From Typha latifolia (Eukaryota; Streptophyta; Magnoliopsida; Poales; Typhaceae): a stretch of DNA of 64,000 nt. Below the pieces are notes generated by a model. That model had not been told where the DNA came from, did no database searches, and was given only the letters and a program-made list of their open reading frames with translations. Position 1 is the first letter of the stretch, and every line of letters begins with the position of its first letter. The position numbers and the translations under genes are program-made. This document shows, piece after piece, positions 45,485-58,151 of this stretch. The DNA lies in assembly GCA_019914945.1 (NCBI GenBank), contig CM034100.1, forward strand, positions 17,557,096 to 17,621,095, written 5' to 3'.

Positions 45485-48400
45485 ATGAATTATCTTGAAC
45501 TAGAAAGAAGGGAAGATCACATTACAGTAGAATATTCTGGCCAGCTACCTTTACCAATTTCGGATGGTAGAGGTGAGAACATTGATGAATCACCAGTATG
45601 CCCCCGTATAGGAGATCAGTACCAAGTGGAAATTCCAAATTTAGTTAGAGAAGCTGAACGTGCTCAGCTAGGCTCAAGTCCACTTAATGATGGCAGCATT
45701 CTTGGTCTCGAGTATACTGTTGGAATTGGGTTAGCTATTCCAATTACATGGATTCACCATCCAAGTCCTAATATTGATGAAAAACAAGATAAATTTTCTG
45801 GCTCGAAGATTTGTTCTTGTCAGGTTGACTCAGAAGTCTGCAGAGAGAATAACGAAAGTCAGGTCAATGCTAACTTCAGTACAATGACTGCAAGTATAGC
45901 AGGAAATTCATATCATGATGGTTCACCTTCTCAAACCTCGGCAGGCAAAGATGAATTTGCAGATGACCAGACAGACCATGGAAATTTTACAAGATCTACC
46001 AGCAAGGAATGCACTACCTTGCAAGATAAGATGACTACAGGCTCAATTGCCTCTCTACAGAGGAAAGCGAAAGGATACATTGCACTACCTGATTCACCAA
46101 CATACTCTTGGACTGATGGTGAGAAGCAAAGTTTTCTCCTTGGTCTTTACATTTTTGGAAAAAATCTTGTTCAGGTAGGGAAATTTGTGGACCATAAAAC
46201 GATGGGAGATATACTCTCCTACTACTATGGAAAGTTCTATAGATCTGATGCATATCGCCGATGGTCAGAGTGTAGAAAGATAAGAAGCAGAAGATGCATA
46301 TTTGGGCAGCGAATTTTTACAGGTTGGAGACAACAGGAACTATTGTCACGACTTCTACCAGAAATACCAAAAGAAGTCCACGTTTCTTTGATGGAGGTAT
46401 ATTTTCAGGTTTCACTTAACACAGATTGTTGATCATGTAGTTTAACATTGTGTCTCTAAGACATCACTTATTTCATTTTTGATTAACTAGGAATTTTGTC
46501 AAAATTTTCTTCTAGGTAATTATATAGATATACTTATTATATTGTTCCATATTTGTTTTTACCAAATTCTCACTAAAGTTGTGTAATTCTGTATACATGC
46601 TAAATATTATTGCTTTTAACAATGGGTTCCAAAGAAGAAGGGATGTGGTAGGTAGCTTGGGTGCTTCACAGAGCTTAGAATCTTCGTCACAGATAATATG
46701 AAACCATAGTTGTGGAAGAAGTAACTTAGATTCTCTGGTGTATGTTGTTTGAACTAGAGCCGGTCTGGGAGGGAAGACTACCTTCAAATCTGAGCAATGA
46801 TATTGTCAAGGCCTACAACTTTCCTAACTTCCATCTCTTTGAGCATTCTTTAGAACTGTCAAGGGTGAGCTCACTCTTTTCTCATTTTCAAATAAAATGT
46901 CTGACCTATAGTGAACTTGACTCTCTATCTTTGATGGATAACCAGAGCTTTAGGACAATGAATCACACCATTCTTTGTTGCACAGTCCTTTGAAGAATGT
47001 CCATAACCCTGTTCTTTTGGAGGCAGAAAATGTTATTTTGTTTATTTAGAAGAACAAATGATTATATTCAGACTTCCATGTGAAACTTCACAGATCTCTC
47101 GGTTAATTTATTGAAGTGTTTCTCTCAGTTGAAGTTTCCTTTTTATTTATTTTGACATTTTGTTTTATCTTCATCTTGCTTCTGGAGCTAGAAGCCTAGA
47201 ACAACCAAGACATCTGTAGTTTGCTCATTAGTTCTATTAATTTTATCCGCCACTCCTTGCTTGCTGGAGTTCAAAACTTTTCATGTTGGAAATATGATTT
47301 TTTTTTCTTTTCTTGTCGCAATGTGCTTGTACTTGGGCAGGCTTTCAAGACATTTAATGAAGGGAGTGCTTCCTTTGAGGGATTTATCTTGACTCTAAAG
47401 TCAACTGTTGGTATGGAAGGCCTTGTAAAAGCAATTGGTATTGGTGAAGGGAAGCACGGTCTCACTGGAACTGTAATGGATCCAGCTAGAACAAATCAAA
47501 ACATCTCTTTGCACCCTGAGATTCCCATAGGCAAAGCTTGTTCATTGCTTACATCTGCAGATATCATCAAGTTTTTAACAGGTGATTTCAGATTAAGCAA
47601 GGCAAGATCAAATGATATCTTCTGGGAAGCCGTTTGGCCCCGTTTGCTTGCAAGAGGGTGGCACTCAGAGCAGCCCAAAGATTTAAGTTCAGTTGGTTCT
47701 AAGCATGCTTTAGTATTTCTCATACCAGGTATTAAAAAGTTTTCAAGAAACAAACTTGTGAAAGGTAATCACTATTTTGATTCTATAAGTGATGTCTTAA
47801 GTAAAGTAGCATCAGAGCCATCGCTTCTTGTATTAGACGCTGAAGAAGCTAAATGTAATGGTGGCAATAGTGATGAAAATGGATGGGCTGCAGATGCCAA
47901 ATTGGACCAGAATGGTCTTTCCGATCATCAGCAACCGTGGTATGTCCCACCCGGGCTTCCAAATGATAATTCAGTTATGATGAAATTTACTGTCATCGAT
48001 ACTAGTTTGGTTAAGGAAGGACTGTGCAAGGTGAGAGAGCTGAGTCTACCTGCAGCTCCCTACTGTGATTATGAGCCTTCAACTCATTCAGAAAAAGATC
48101 AGCCATACTCACATGATAGCTTGGAAGATGATCGAGTAGGTTCTGATCGACGTACATCTGATGACAAGAATAAAAAAGAAAGTAGTAATTACATGTCAGG
48201 TAACAAAATGCCATCTGATGCAGTTGAAAATATTGACACTATTCAAAGCACAATGAAGTCAATCAATAGCCATGTTTCCAATGATCAATCTCTTGATGCC
48301 TTAAACAGTGAAGATTTGTCAAATGATACAAAGTGTCACTTCACCTCTGGAACAAAATCTGGGCAACAAGTTTTTTTTGCCCCTGTTGCAAAACGAAGAA

Positions 48401-49191
48401 GATTAAATGCCTGTAAATATGATGGGACTGGTCGCCGCACTTCTTATTTTGCAAAAGCCCGTCAATTGAAGAAAGAGGAGACTCAACATCTGTTGGATTC
48501 ATCTAAAGCAAGTGAAATGCATGCAGAAGATGACCTTTTCCAAATGAAGACATCCGGCAATCCTTCAATTAAAGATAGCTTGGATGAGAAGAACAAAGAT
48601 GTTCCTGGTGGAGACTCATGCTGTATAGCTGCCGCAACCGATCCAAAAGTTCCAAAAGAAAAGCTGCAACCTCGAACTCTCATCGATCTAAATCTTCCAC
48701 ACGAACCAGTTGATTATGACACTAATGAGGACTTGCGCATTGCTTTGCCAGACCAGCTGGAAGGACTGAAAGTAAAGAAACCTTCATGCCCATCAGAAAC
48801 CAAGCTTCCGCAAGAGAGTCCTCAGGTAACGGAAACCTATGATCAGCAGTCTTCATTGAACTTTCGTAGGCAGAGCACCAGAAACCGTCCACCGACAATA
48901 AAAGCCCTGGAAGCTGTTGCATGTGGGCTTCTTGGCACAAAGCGCAGGGGTAGGGACATGAATGTCCTATCTTCAGGTAGCTTGAGCAACAGACCTTCAC
49001 GGAGGGTACGCAGGTCAGTTGAAACCTCAATGCCTGTTCCCTCTGTTAGTACAATGAGCTCTGAGATTAGAGAATCAGATGCTATGATAAATGAGTGCCA
49101 TAAAAACAACACACAGAATGGGGCATCATTAAGTGAATCCCATGCTCTGCCTGATAAAGAAGGGGTTCGTGAGTTGCTAGGGATGCCTTAA
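45485..49191 (+). CDS. ELM2-like/SANT-domain nuclear protein
   Basis: Putative chromatin regulator resembling the Arabidopsis proteins I recall as AT2G47820/AT1G55050, SANT proteins linked to histone deacetylase HDA6 (recollection, not checked). Coding exons are 45485-46396 and 47341-49191, for 920 aa. An ELM2-like segment is at about residues 40-52 (PRIGDQYQVEIPN). The SANT domain is at about 207-254, beginning YSWTDGEKQSFLLGLYIFGK. WSECRKIRSRRCIFGQRIFTG follows it; this is the family-specific block (first residues shown only). Exon 2 begins AFKTFNEG and continues with the conserved FLTGDFRLSKARSNDIFWEA and LLARGWHSEQP. The remainder is disordered and acidic, with basic patches KRRRLN, KRRGRD and RRVRRS that could act as nuclear signals. 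The donor GAG/GTATAT was chosen because it preserves family spacing. Confidence 0.92.
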
Positions 49192-52100
49192 CTTGTGCAG
49201 ACTGAAGAAAAACTAGAGAAATTAGGCCATCTGCTTTGGTTTCAGAATTGATGTTGGAAATGCAGTTATTCAGATGATGCAGTCGTGTAAACATCTCGTG
49301 TCAAGGAATGAGATGTATATATTGAAAATTTCCGTTAAGACGAATGAAGCTCTAATCATTTCATGCTCAAAATGATTTAAAGTGGTACATAACATTAAGT
49401 TTTGCAATTCTAGCGCATTTCCTGGAGGAGCTCATATGACTCAACTTCCAATATGGGAGTTACGTTATACTTGCACATTCTTCGATTTCAAGATGTACAT
49501 TCTGTGGTCTACTTAGCAGGCAAGATGTTCAAATTGGTATATATCCATCATGGCTTGATACTATAAGTTCCAGGGCAGCAGTTTGACTAATTTGCCTTTG
49601 AAAGGGAAGAAGACAAACTTTGTTCGTTAAATCTGATTAAATGTAAAAAAAAAAAAAGCATAATAGGATGAAAATTTTACGCGAAATTTGTACCATCTAA
49701 TGCCTATAATGTTTATATTACATGTTAAGATTCATTCAAGAATCATCTGTTCCTTATCCCTGCCCTTGAGGTTCTAACACATGGGAGGATTGTTAATTAT
49801 AATCTTATTCAAATTTTGCACATCCTGCAGCATCCTCTCAAGGTTCTATGATCTATTTCTTGGACTAGGAAGTCTCTCATAAGACGTGTGAGCTTTCATT
49901 TATGAACTACTGGCATACAGAGTAGCATTTTTTTTTTCTTTTTGAGTTTGATTGTGATGTTAAAAGTCTTAAGATGGAATTATTCAGGTAATATGCTAAA
50001 CGGTTGGAATGGCAGCTTTGAGATTCTAACATTAGGGATTAGGCAAATGATTTCCAGATTCTAATAGCAATATAAACACTGAAATTAATGGGCTTTCACA
50101 TAGCTCTCGGATAAGATCAGAATTAGTCTTTAGTTTAATACTAAGTTAATAGAGTTAGAATACAGGGAAGTACCGGTCAACCCAAGTTAGATCGAAGCAA
50201 AACCTCGTCCATCGTCTTCTCCATCCTTAAACCCTAAGAAGCCAGAACCTTACCTCCGCGAGAACTCGATCCCCGGCCATTAGAGCTTCTTCCGATCTCT
50301 CCTCTCCCCTACTTAAAACTCCGGAATGCTCGATGACTACTTATACTGGTATACAGAGTTACATTTAGTTATCTTTTTTAGTTTGATTCTGATGGTAGAA
50401 GGCTTAACACGAACTTATAAAATGTATTTAATTCTTGTCACGAAACTAGATTGGTTATTATTACTGTGCAAGACTTCTTAGCATCGGATGGAAAGAGAAG
50501 AATTATTTAGGAGAGAATTCTGCAGGTCATACTCTTACCAAATTTACCAGTGTTGGAATGACAGCTTTGAGATGCTAGCAGTAGGCAAATTCTTTTCAAA
50601 TTTTCTTCATTAGCATTCATCTATAGCACTATAAACATTGCAATTAATAGACTTCACAGAGCTCACGGATCAGTATTACTAGATAACTATGTGATTCTTT
50701 GCATGCTTAGCTGTAGTTCCCTAGCTTCTATATTTCCAAGTTGCTAATAGAATTATTCAGATAGCCCCCCACCTTTGCTTATGCTCTGGCTTTTATACTT
50801 GTTATATAATAATTACACGGAGATTAAGGGTTGACAGCTATCACGCGGCGGAGATCCTGGAATGCATTAACTCAAGGAGTGGACAAATTTAGCAGCATGG
50901 ATGTTAGGATGCAAATAAACAAAGAAGATAAGCGCGGTTTTATACGGTAAGTAGTGCATAGTGATTGTTAATTATAGAGTATTTGGATTACTTATAAAGC
51001 AAATCTCATTCCTCTTGAATATTTTTCTTTTATTTTTTCTTTGCACTCTAAGATATAGGATCTACAATTCTTAGTGATCAGCTTAAAGCTATTGCATAGA
51101 CCCTCTGATCTATTAAGATTCTTGGGTTTATATACTTTGAGGTCCACTTCTAGAAAGAATTATATTAATCTCTCATAAATTCTTCAGATAATTCCTAAAC
51201 CATTTTGTTCTGCTATGTATTCTTTACACAATTATGAACAAGTCCAAGATATATCAAGTATGTTATCAATTATTTCCCTTACTAAGATGAGTGTATCATT
51301 TATAATGATCTATAGAAAGCCTACACACTTACACACTAACCTTTACTTCTAGATGATCCAGCAAGAAGCCTGCACACTTACACACAACAACGGTGTAATC
51401 CATCTCAATATCAGCATCAAAGAGAATTAGTCAAAGAGGTACCAACCTTGTAGATTTCGACATCAAGATGGCAAACTCCATGCAGTATATATTGGAACAA
51501 ATTAAGTTCTCTTTTGGTTGTATCCTTGTCACCTGTTGGCATTTTCTCCTTGCCTTGTATCTTTCAGTTAATTGTTTACCAAATTTTAATAAATTATTTT
51601 ATGCCATCACATTCATATAGAAACTGAATAATATGGCCAGCCTTTTTTTCTTCGGTTCTTTCGGTCTGTTATGATGTAACTATGTAATTGTCTTGATGTG
51701 AACATAGGATGATGTCTACCCTTTAAATACCAATAAGTCCATTGATCATAGTAAACTTCTCAAGGAATGAATAGTTTTTTTTTTGTATAATTTTGGTTAG
51801 ATCGACAGGCTTTCTTAAAATTTATGGAACTCTCTTGATACAAGCAGAGTGTATCAATCAGGACTTTGACAAGCACCATTTACTCATTCTTCCTTAATGA
51901 TCATTGAATTGAAACTATATCAATGCAACAATGTGTTGTCTACTATTCCTCTTGGATATAGTAGCATTCCATGATATGAAGAAAGAAAAATTTGCTGTGA
52001 ATTAAGTGATACATTAGTTAATTGGAAAAGAAGTACATTGACTTTGGAAACTTATTATAGGCTTCACGAGCTGCAGTAGAATAGATAATGAGACAGCCTG

Positions 52101-53727
52101 ATAGATTTACAGAATCTACCAAGGATAGGTCCAATATTAGACTGATGCTGTCCCTAAGAGATTCTCCTACAAACCCTTCTTGCTGAGCTGTGGAGCTTCC
52201 TCTTCTATTCTACTGTGCAAATCTACACTTAATTAAGGATTAACAATGAATAAATCTTGAATTTGTTGCATAGCCATTGTGCTTGTCTGTGTGCTGCCTA
52301 TTATCTTAGAAAATTTAACAAAATTTTAGAAGACGAGGCATAGCTAAGATAATGCTTTTCTGAAACAAAATCCTTAGATATAGTAATATAATTATAACAA
52401 GATAAGACTGGGTCATGGGCAATGTAATGTGGATAGTGATAGGGGATTAAAATATTAATGATTTAATTGTTGCAGTCCATGCAAGTATTTAGAGAAGAAA
52501 ATATTAATCTATATTTATATGAAATAAATATACCTCTAGATTCCATTCCAAGGTCTTCGTTGGACTTTTAAAAAAGGCAGCCCCGTTCACACATAAGGCA
52601 CGTCATATTAAAATAAGCATATAATATCTCTAAATTCCAAGCAGCAATTGACCATATAGAGTCATCTTTTCCTACCTCCAATTATTAGCAAAAATTCCAG
52701 GTTACTATTCTACGATGAAAGAAGCGTGATATACAAATTCTGTCACTTAAAAAGTTAAATTTGTTATCTAATATGAAAGATGTGAAGTAAGAAATTGAAA
52801 TACTTGCTATCACTTGATGTTTAAAATCATTAAACTTGGTTTCGATCTCGCTAACAATTCTTTTATGTCACACGCGGGCGGACAGATGATCGGACAGATG
52901 ATCGATAATAGAATACCGAGATATTTTACACTAAAACAAATCAGCCACCATGTAAAGTATAAATGTTAATATATTTATATAAATATATGTTGGTGTCATT
53001 AGCCTACTATAATGTCCAATTCATTTGTACCGCAAGTGAGGGATAAAAAGATAGAAAACATAATATATCTTTTGAATTTTTTGTTCTCTGACAACAAATC
53101 CTAGTTGTTGGAAGAAACCTTTGTCTAATTCTGTCTCTAATTGCTAATCTGAAATATATCTCAATCAGCGTCGAAGGGAGAAAACAAATATATGAAAGTG
53201 GATTAATTATTGGTCATCATTTGTTTTTTATATCTTTGATCTGCAAATTAAATGCTGTAGCCCTAGGTTAGAAAAACAAAGCAGCAACAAGGCTTGAGGG
53301 GTGGTCCAGGAGACAAAGAGGTTGCTATCAAAAGATTAATTTGTAGAGCAAATGCTATGGGTAAAGAAAGCCATGAGATAATGCCACATTACAAACACAT
53401 TCTACCATTGGTTGCAGATCACATCAACCAATGTGGAATAGAGTGAGAAAAGCTTGGTTCTAAGTCTAGACTTTATAGATAGCTATAAAAACAATATCAT
53501 ATTCCAATTTGACATACCATAGAAATGGAAGTTTGTCTTCCTCTGATCCCAAGAGACCACAAAATTTATAACAAAAGATAGGTTTAAAAATCAAAGAAAC
53601 AATCTTCCAAGTTTGCCCTCCTCGACTTTTATCATATAATACAAACACCTCAGGAAAGGGTTTGAAGAGGAGGAGATTGTATAACTAGAAAGAAAGCAGG
53701 AAGAGACATAATAGAGGGTAGCCATCC
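49192..53727. other. Long gene-poor spacer between SANT and IDD genes
   Basis: The SANT 3' UTR occupies the first few hundred bases. The rest is AT-rich with no gene I can support. It includes the diverged duplication at 49909/50336 and, between its copies, a GC-richer segment (50160-50335) that looks like a plant leader (AAACCCTAAG, C/T-rich), but no start codon context or coding frame follows it. Confidence 0.55.
49909..50690. repeat. Diverged direct duplication around 50 kb
   Basis: Copies at about 49909-50120 and 50336-50690 share, in the same order, ACT..CATACAGAGT, TTAGTTTGATT, TTGGAATG.CAGCTTTGAGAT, TAGGCAAAT, TATAAACA.TG.AATTAAT and CACA.AGCTC.CGGAT. The second copy carries about 120 bp of extra sequence in its middle. 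This is an old local duplication. Confidence 0.65.
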
Positions 53728-56355
53728 ATGTCAAACATAACAGAAGAAGGTGGAAGCTTCTCCTCTGGAACAAACACAGGAGAGGATGAGGTCCATGATC
53801 AGCTGCAACAACAGCTGCACCATCAAAATCCATTCCATGCTTCATCAGTCATCGCCGGCGAGGGCACGGCTGATCCACCGCCGCCCGTCAAGAAGAGAAG
53901 AAACCTCCCCGGGACTCCAGGTAGTTAAATCTATACTTTTTCCTTTCATGATGGATTCTTTCTATCTCTGTTGGTTTAGTTGTAAAGACATAGGCGTGTT
54001 TTGATTTTTAGTTGAATTTTCAACTTCTTTTCTTGTATTTTTTAAGATCTTTTGATGCCAATTATTAGATAGGCAGTTCAATAATTGCACGAACTGTTAG
54101 CTAGTCCGCATCTTCTTCTTCTCTCTGAAAAATAATATAGAGGAAAATGACAAGATTTAGACTGTTGTAAGGTTTAATGGGCTGTTCTTTAATAGGAAAT
54201 CTAATAATAGTATAGTTTTGTATTAAATGTTCTCATATTTTGTGACATTCCATGGAATGCATGTGATGATACTTAGAGAACAACAACAATAATAATAATA
54301 ATAATAATAATAATTATTATTATTATTATTAGGCTCTCCTGCCTCCTGTTTTCTGACATTTCTCCTGTTATGATGACTCCTAGTGCCATAATTACATAAC
54401 TTATCATGCACCATAAATTGGAAGATATCTAGAGAGAGAGAGAGAGAGAGAGAGAAACTTCTCTTTGTACTTCACTAAATTGTAGAGACAAATCTTACCA
54501 TTTATTATTATCCTATGGAGCAAAATCATAGAATTATTTTATCACTTGGAATATGTATATGTATAACAAAGTAATTAGAAAAGAATCTAAGTCAAGTGAA
54601 TAATTCCCACTGGTTCTCCACTTCTTAATTATTAATGAGACTTTAATAACTAAAGACTACAATCTCGTAGCAGCATCATTAAGAGATCGATGTATACTTA
54701 AGAATTACACTTGAACAAGTGCAGATCCAAATGCTGAAGTGATTGCCCTATCGCCGAAGACCCTAATGGCGACGAACCGGTTCGTCTGCGAGATCTGCCA
54801 CAAAGGATTCCAGAGGGATCAAAACCTCCAGTTGCACCGCCGCGGCCATAACCTGCCATGGAAGCTGAGGCAGCGAACAAGCACTGAGGTGATCAGGAAG
54901 AAGGTGTACATCTGCCCCGAGCCATCTTGCGTACACCATAACCCTGCGCGTGCTCTCGGCGATCTCACCGGGATCAAGAAGCACTATTGCCGGAAGCATG
55001 GCGAGAAGAAATGGAAATGCGACAAGTGCTCGAAGAAGTACGCAGTGCAGTCGGACTGGAAGGCTCATTCCAAGACGTGTGGGACTAGGGAGTACAAGTG
55101 TGACTGTGGCACTATTTTCTCCAGGTTCAGTTCAATACTATTCATCTTTACCTCATTGCCTACTCTTTTCTGCAATCTTAGTTAGCTTAAGTGAATATAA
55201 CAGTACATGATTTATGCTTAGTAATATATATGTTAGATGATACGGGAAACTTTTTTTAGGAGGAGGAGATAAGGTCCAGGACAATTATTAATAATAAGAT
55301 GGGAAACTTTGATTTTGGTATCTTCAGAGTCCGTGATCTCATTCTTGAGCACCGTGTGCGAGTTCAAAAGGTTTGACCTGCTCCAGTTGCAAACTTTGAC
55401 TCGTCACCTTCGAATTACTAAGCTATCCTCCGGAGAGATCTTACGTCAAACATGCACCTTATGTTATTTCTATGTCCAAGTTGGTGTGATTCATAACTTT
55501 TATATCTTGACATGCAATTTTATTGGCAGGAGAGACAGCTTCATCACTCATAGAGCCTTCTGTGATGCCCTGGTCCATGAGACCAAGCAGCTAAGCCAGC
55601 CCATGATGGCTACTATAACCTCAAGTTCAAGTTTGCAAAGCCAAGCCTCCAACCTCATGAATGAGAACACCACCACCATTGGGATCGCCGGCTTCGGCCA
55701 GGACACGAAGAGCGCGCATCTCAAGGCAATTCCTGAGGCACCTCTAACCATGGCAGGATTCATGCTCTCTAGCCACAGCCCAAGGCCCATTCCTCCCCAC
55801 TCGTATAGAGACCCAATGGGCCTAGATGTGATTGGGGAATCCAAGATGGGGCAGGCCGTGGCCGGGTCGGCGTACTTATCGGCGACGGCTCTTCTCCAGA
55901 AGGCGGCTGAGTTGGGTGCAACTGCTAGTGATAACACGGTCACCCCCATGATGCAGAGGGGCAGGGGCTTCGGCTTCGCGTCCGTCATGGCTGGGCCGGG
56001 CCGGTTCTCCGGGATGCGGCCGTACGGCGCAATGAAGGCCCAAAGAGAATGCACTCAGATGGTTGGGTTCGATGGGGGTTGTGGGCTCGGGAGTCGATTC
56101 TTTGACGAGTCTTCAATGGCCATGGGAGGTATGGGGGTGTTCTCCGGGGCCGCTGGATTCTTTTTGGGTGATGGTGATGGGACGTCGAAGAAGGTCACGA
56201 CCGTGGACTATTTGGGAGTTGAGGGCCAGAGGAGCTCGCATGAGGAGGAGCAGTTGCAGAGGATGGAGCTCGAAGGAGTCATTCGTCAGCAGAGGTTGGA
56301 GGAGGCTCTCAATCCATTTCAACACCAGATGGAGAAGACGACGTGGGATGTTTGA
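53728..56355 (+). CDS. INDETERMINATE DOMAIN (IDD) C2H2 zinc-finger transcription factor
   Basis: Plant-specific nuclear factor; IDD proteins act with DELLA/SCARECROW-type partners in development and metabolism. Exons are 53728-53920, 54725-55124 and 55530-56355, for 472 aa. The nuclear signal KKRRNLPGTP is followed by four fingers. ZF1 uses Cys86, Cys89, His102 and His106; ZF2 Cys128, Cys133, His151 and His156; ZF3 (C2HC) Cys163, Cys166, His179 and Cys183; ZF4 (CHC-like) Cys190, Cys192, His205 and Cys209. Downstream are the family motifs YLSATALLQKAAELG and a diverged TRDFLG motif reading TVDYLG. The introns cut the ID domain at the standard positions (before DPNAEV and inside FSRRDSF). The glycine/methionine-rich C-terminus is unique. 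A (CT)n tract follows the stop almost immediately. Confidence 0.95.
54287..54331. repeat. Palindromic (TAA)n(TTA)n microsatellite in IDD intron 1
   Basis: AAT/TAA units switch directly to TTA units, repeating the design seen at 42665-42716. It lies in the 804-bp first intron, clear of the splice sites. Confidence 0.88.
54430..54455. repeat. (AG)n tract in IDD intron 1
   Basis: About 13 uninterrupted AG units, 100 bp after the palindromic trinucleotide tract. Together the two give the intron unusual structural potential. Confidence 0.85.

Positions 56356-56357
<2 letters not shown>

Positions 56358-56402
<45 letters not shown>
56358..56402. repeat. (CT)n tract at the start of the IDD 3' UTR
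   Basis: A run of about 45 bases begins two or three bases after the IDD stop codon TGA (56353-56355). It would be transcribed as a CU-rich 3' UTR element. Confidence 0.9.
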
Positions 56403-56407
<5 letters not shown>

Positions 56408-56809
56408 GTTTCTTCTTGCATGAGGAGGAGTTTTACTTGGCTAGAAAGTTTAAGGGAGCTAGACTGAGTTGGAGTTAAATAAACATACGTGTGCATTAAA
56501 GGCCTTAGTTCGCTAGTCCCTAAAAACAAAATGCCGGTACAAGGTTAAAGTGCATTAAATTGTTCAGATAAAAATTGCTCGACCATGATCTGCTTATAAA
56601 CGAGCAAGTTTTCAAACTTTTATAAATGAATGAAACGTAACAATTGCATTTTGGGCCAACACGATTTCTAGAAAATCCAACTCCGGTTCCATGGTTACAT
56701 GTATAATATAACAACGATGACTTACTTTCTTATCTTTTCTCGACAAATCCTCTGTGTAAAATTAGAGAAGCAATTAAAAGATCAAATGGTGAAATAATGG
56801 CTTCTTGGG
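56403..56809. other. Convergent 3' spacer, IDD and PsbP-domain genes
   Basis: Only about 450 bp separate the two stop codons, so both 3' UTRs and poly(A) signals must lie here and may overlap as antisense. No gene is seen. Confidence 0.6.
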
Positions 56810-58151
56810 TCATGCTTCAGTAAGAGTGAAAGAATCTGCAATCTCAAAAAAGTCTCGCTTAACCTTCGGCCATGCCGACTCAGGTGCCTGAGCATTGAGA
56901 GTGTAAAGCTTGCCATCTTTCGCACAGCAGATGGCAACGTTGTGCCGGCGAAACGACGGCCCCTCGACTCCAAACTCAAGCTTGTAGTACCTCACCTTCT
57001 TCACCACATCCTCCCTCACAGAAGCATCGATTAGACTAGCCTTAATCTCTTGCCCTCTCCTAGACCCAGCAACCCTCCTAAGTACTGCTTCACCAACTTC
57101 CTTTGGGCCACCAAAGGCCTCAATCCTATAATCATACCACCAAGTGTTATAATAGTCATCATCATCTTCTTCTTCTTAAATGATGAGATTGGATAAGAGA
57201 TAAAGAGACAGAGAGAGATGTGACGTACGAGAAGTCCTGGGGGACGGTGGAGACGATGACGCTGACGTTAAGCTCGCCGTTGGATCCTGGAGGGCCGAAG
57301 GCGGCCACGGGGTCGCTGACGGCGCGAGGCGGCCGGGGGGTGGATCTACCGTTCGTCAGTGGTGGGGGGTCTAGTGGCCGTTGTGATTCTGCTTTGCCTA
57401 TTGCTCTGTATACAAGTGTTTGGTCTCCTACCCAGCTTGACGGATAGATGAACTCTGTGGCATTTCCAGTACATAGTAAGATAGGAGTTTTACTATTCGT
57501 CGTTTGGCCATTAATATAAAAAAAAAATTATTCAAAGGGTGTCGAATTAAACATGCTCCTTTTGTAATCGAGCCAAATTCAAGTCGACTCGAGCTCGCGC
57601 TTCTAATTATACTATGAGGATTTTACATTTCACACCCTTATTTTGTGTGCTTGGCTGTTTACTGATTCTGAAAAGCCACGTTCGGGTGGGATTTGGTATT
57701 TTACCAATAATATAAGTATTGAATTGAAAATAAATTAAAAAACCGAGGTGCAAATAGTAATAAGCACAAGGTGTGAAGTGAAAACAATAATCTAAGATGG
57801 TGCAGATAAGGTTCGATCCGTATGCGGGGGAGAGAGAGACCCACCGAATCCTTTGGTAAGATCGAGGCAGCGTGTGAAACCCCGAACAGGGTAGAGGACA
57901 TCGAGCCGGATTCGCCGGCCGAGCTCCGGCGAGAGCCCGAGGAGGAAGCTGGTGATCCCACAAAAGTTAGCCCCCACCGCCACCAGCGATGCCGCCCCTG
58001 ACCCCACTAGTAGCCGCCGCCGGAACGCTGCCTCCAGTGGGGCGAACTCCTCCGCCGGGGATCCGCCTTCCGCGGAGCACTGGACCCGAGAAGGCAAGAA
58101 AGAATTCGAGGAATTGGACCAGAAGACGACTCCTGCGGCGCGCAACGCCAT
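56810..58151 (-). CDS. PsbP-domain protein, thylakoid lumen (PPD7-like)
   Basis: Nuclear-encoded chloroplast protein of the PsbP-domain family, expected in the thylakoid lumen; the specific role of this branch is unclear. Exons on the minus strand: 58151-57845, 57454-57229 and 57125-56810, for 282 aa. The N-terminus lacks acidic residues for the first 27 positions (transit peptide). FRRRLLVGSGAASLVAVG (residues 43-60) then forms a twin-arginine signal followed by a hydrophobic stretch, the hallmark of Tat-delivered lumen proteins. The PsbP fold follows: GFEFIYPSSWVGDQTL, VAAFGPPGSNGELNVSVIVS, FSIEAFGGPKEVGEAV, YYKLEFGVEGPSF, LYTLNAQAPES and ADSFTL. I recognise the family with confidence, the PPD7 assignment less so. 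The first exon is GC-rich. It is convergent with IDD and in tandem with LD. Confidence 0.88.

Noticed and set aside
57566..57600. Short GAGCC/CTCGAG-rich stretch resembling the GAGCTCGAG minisatellite found in plant transposons; similar CAAGC/GAGC words occur at 5990-6330.
   Set aside because: Too short and degenerate to assign to an element without a repeat library.
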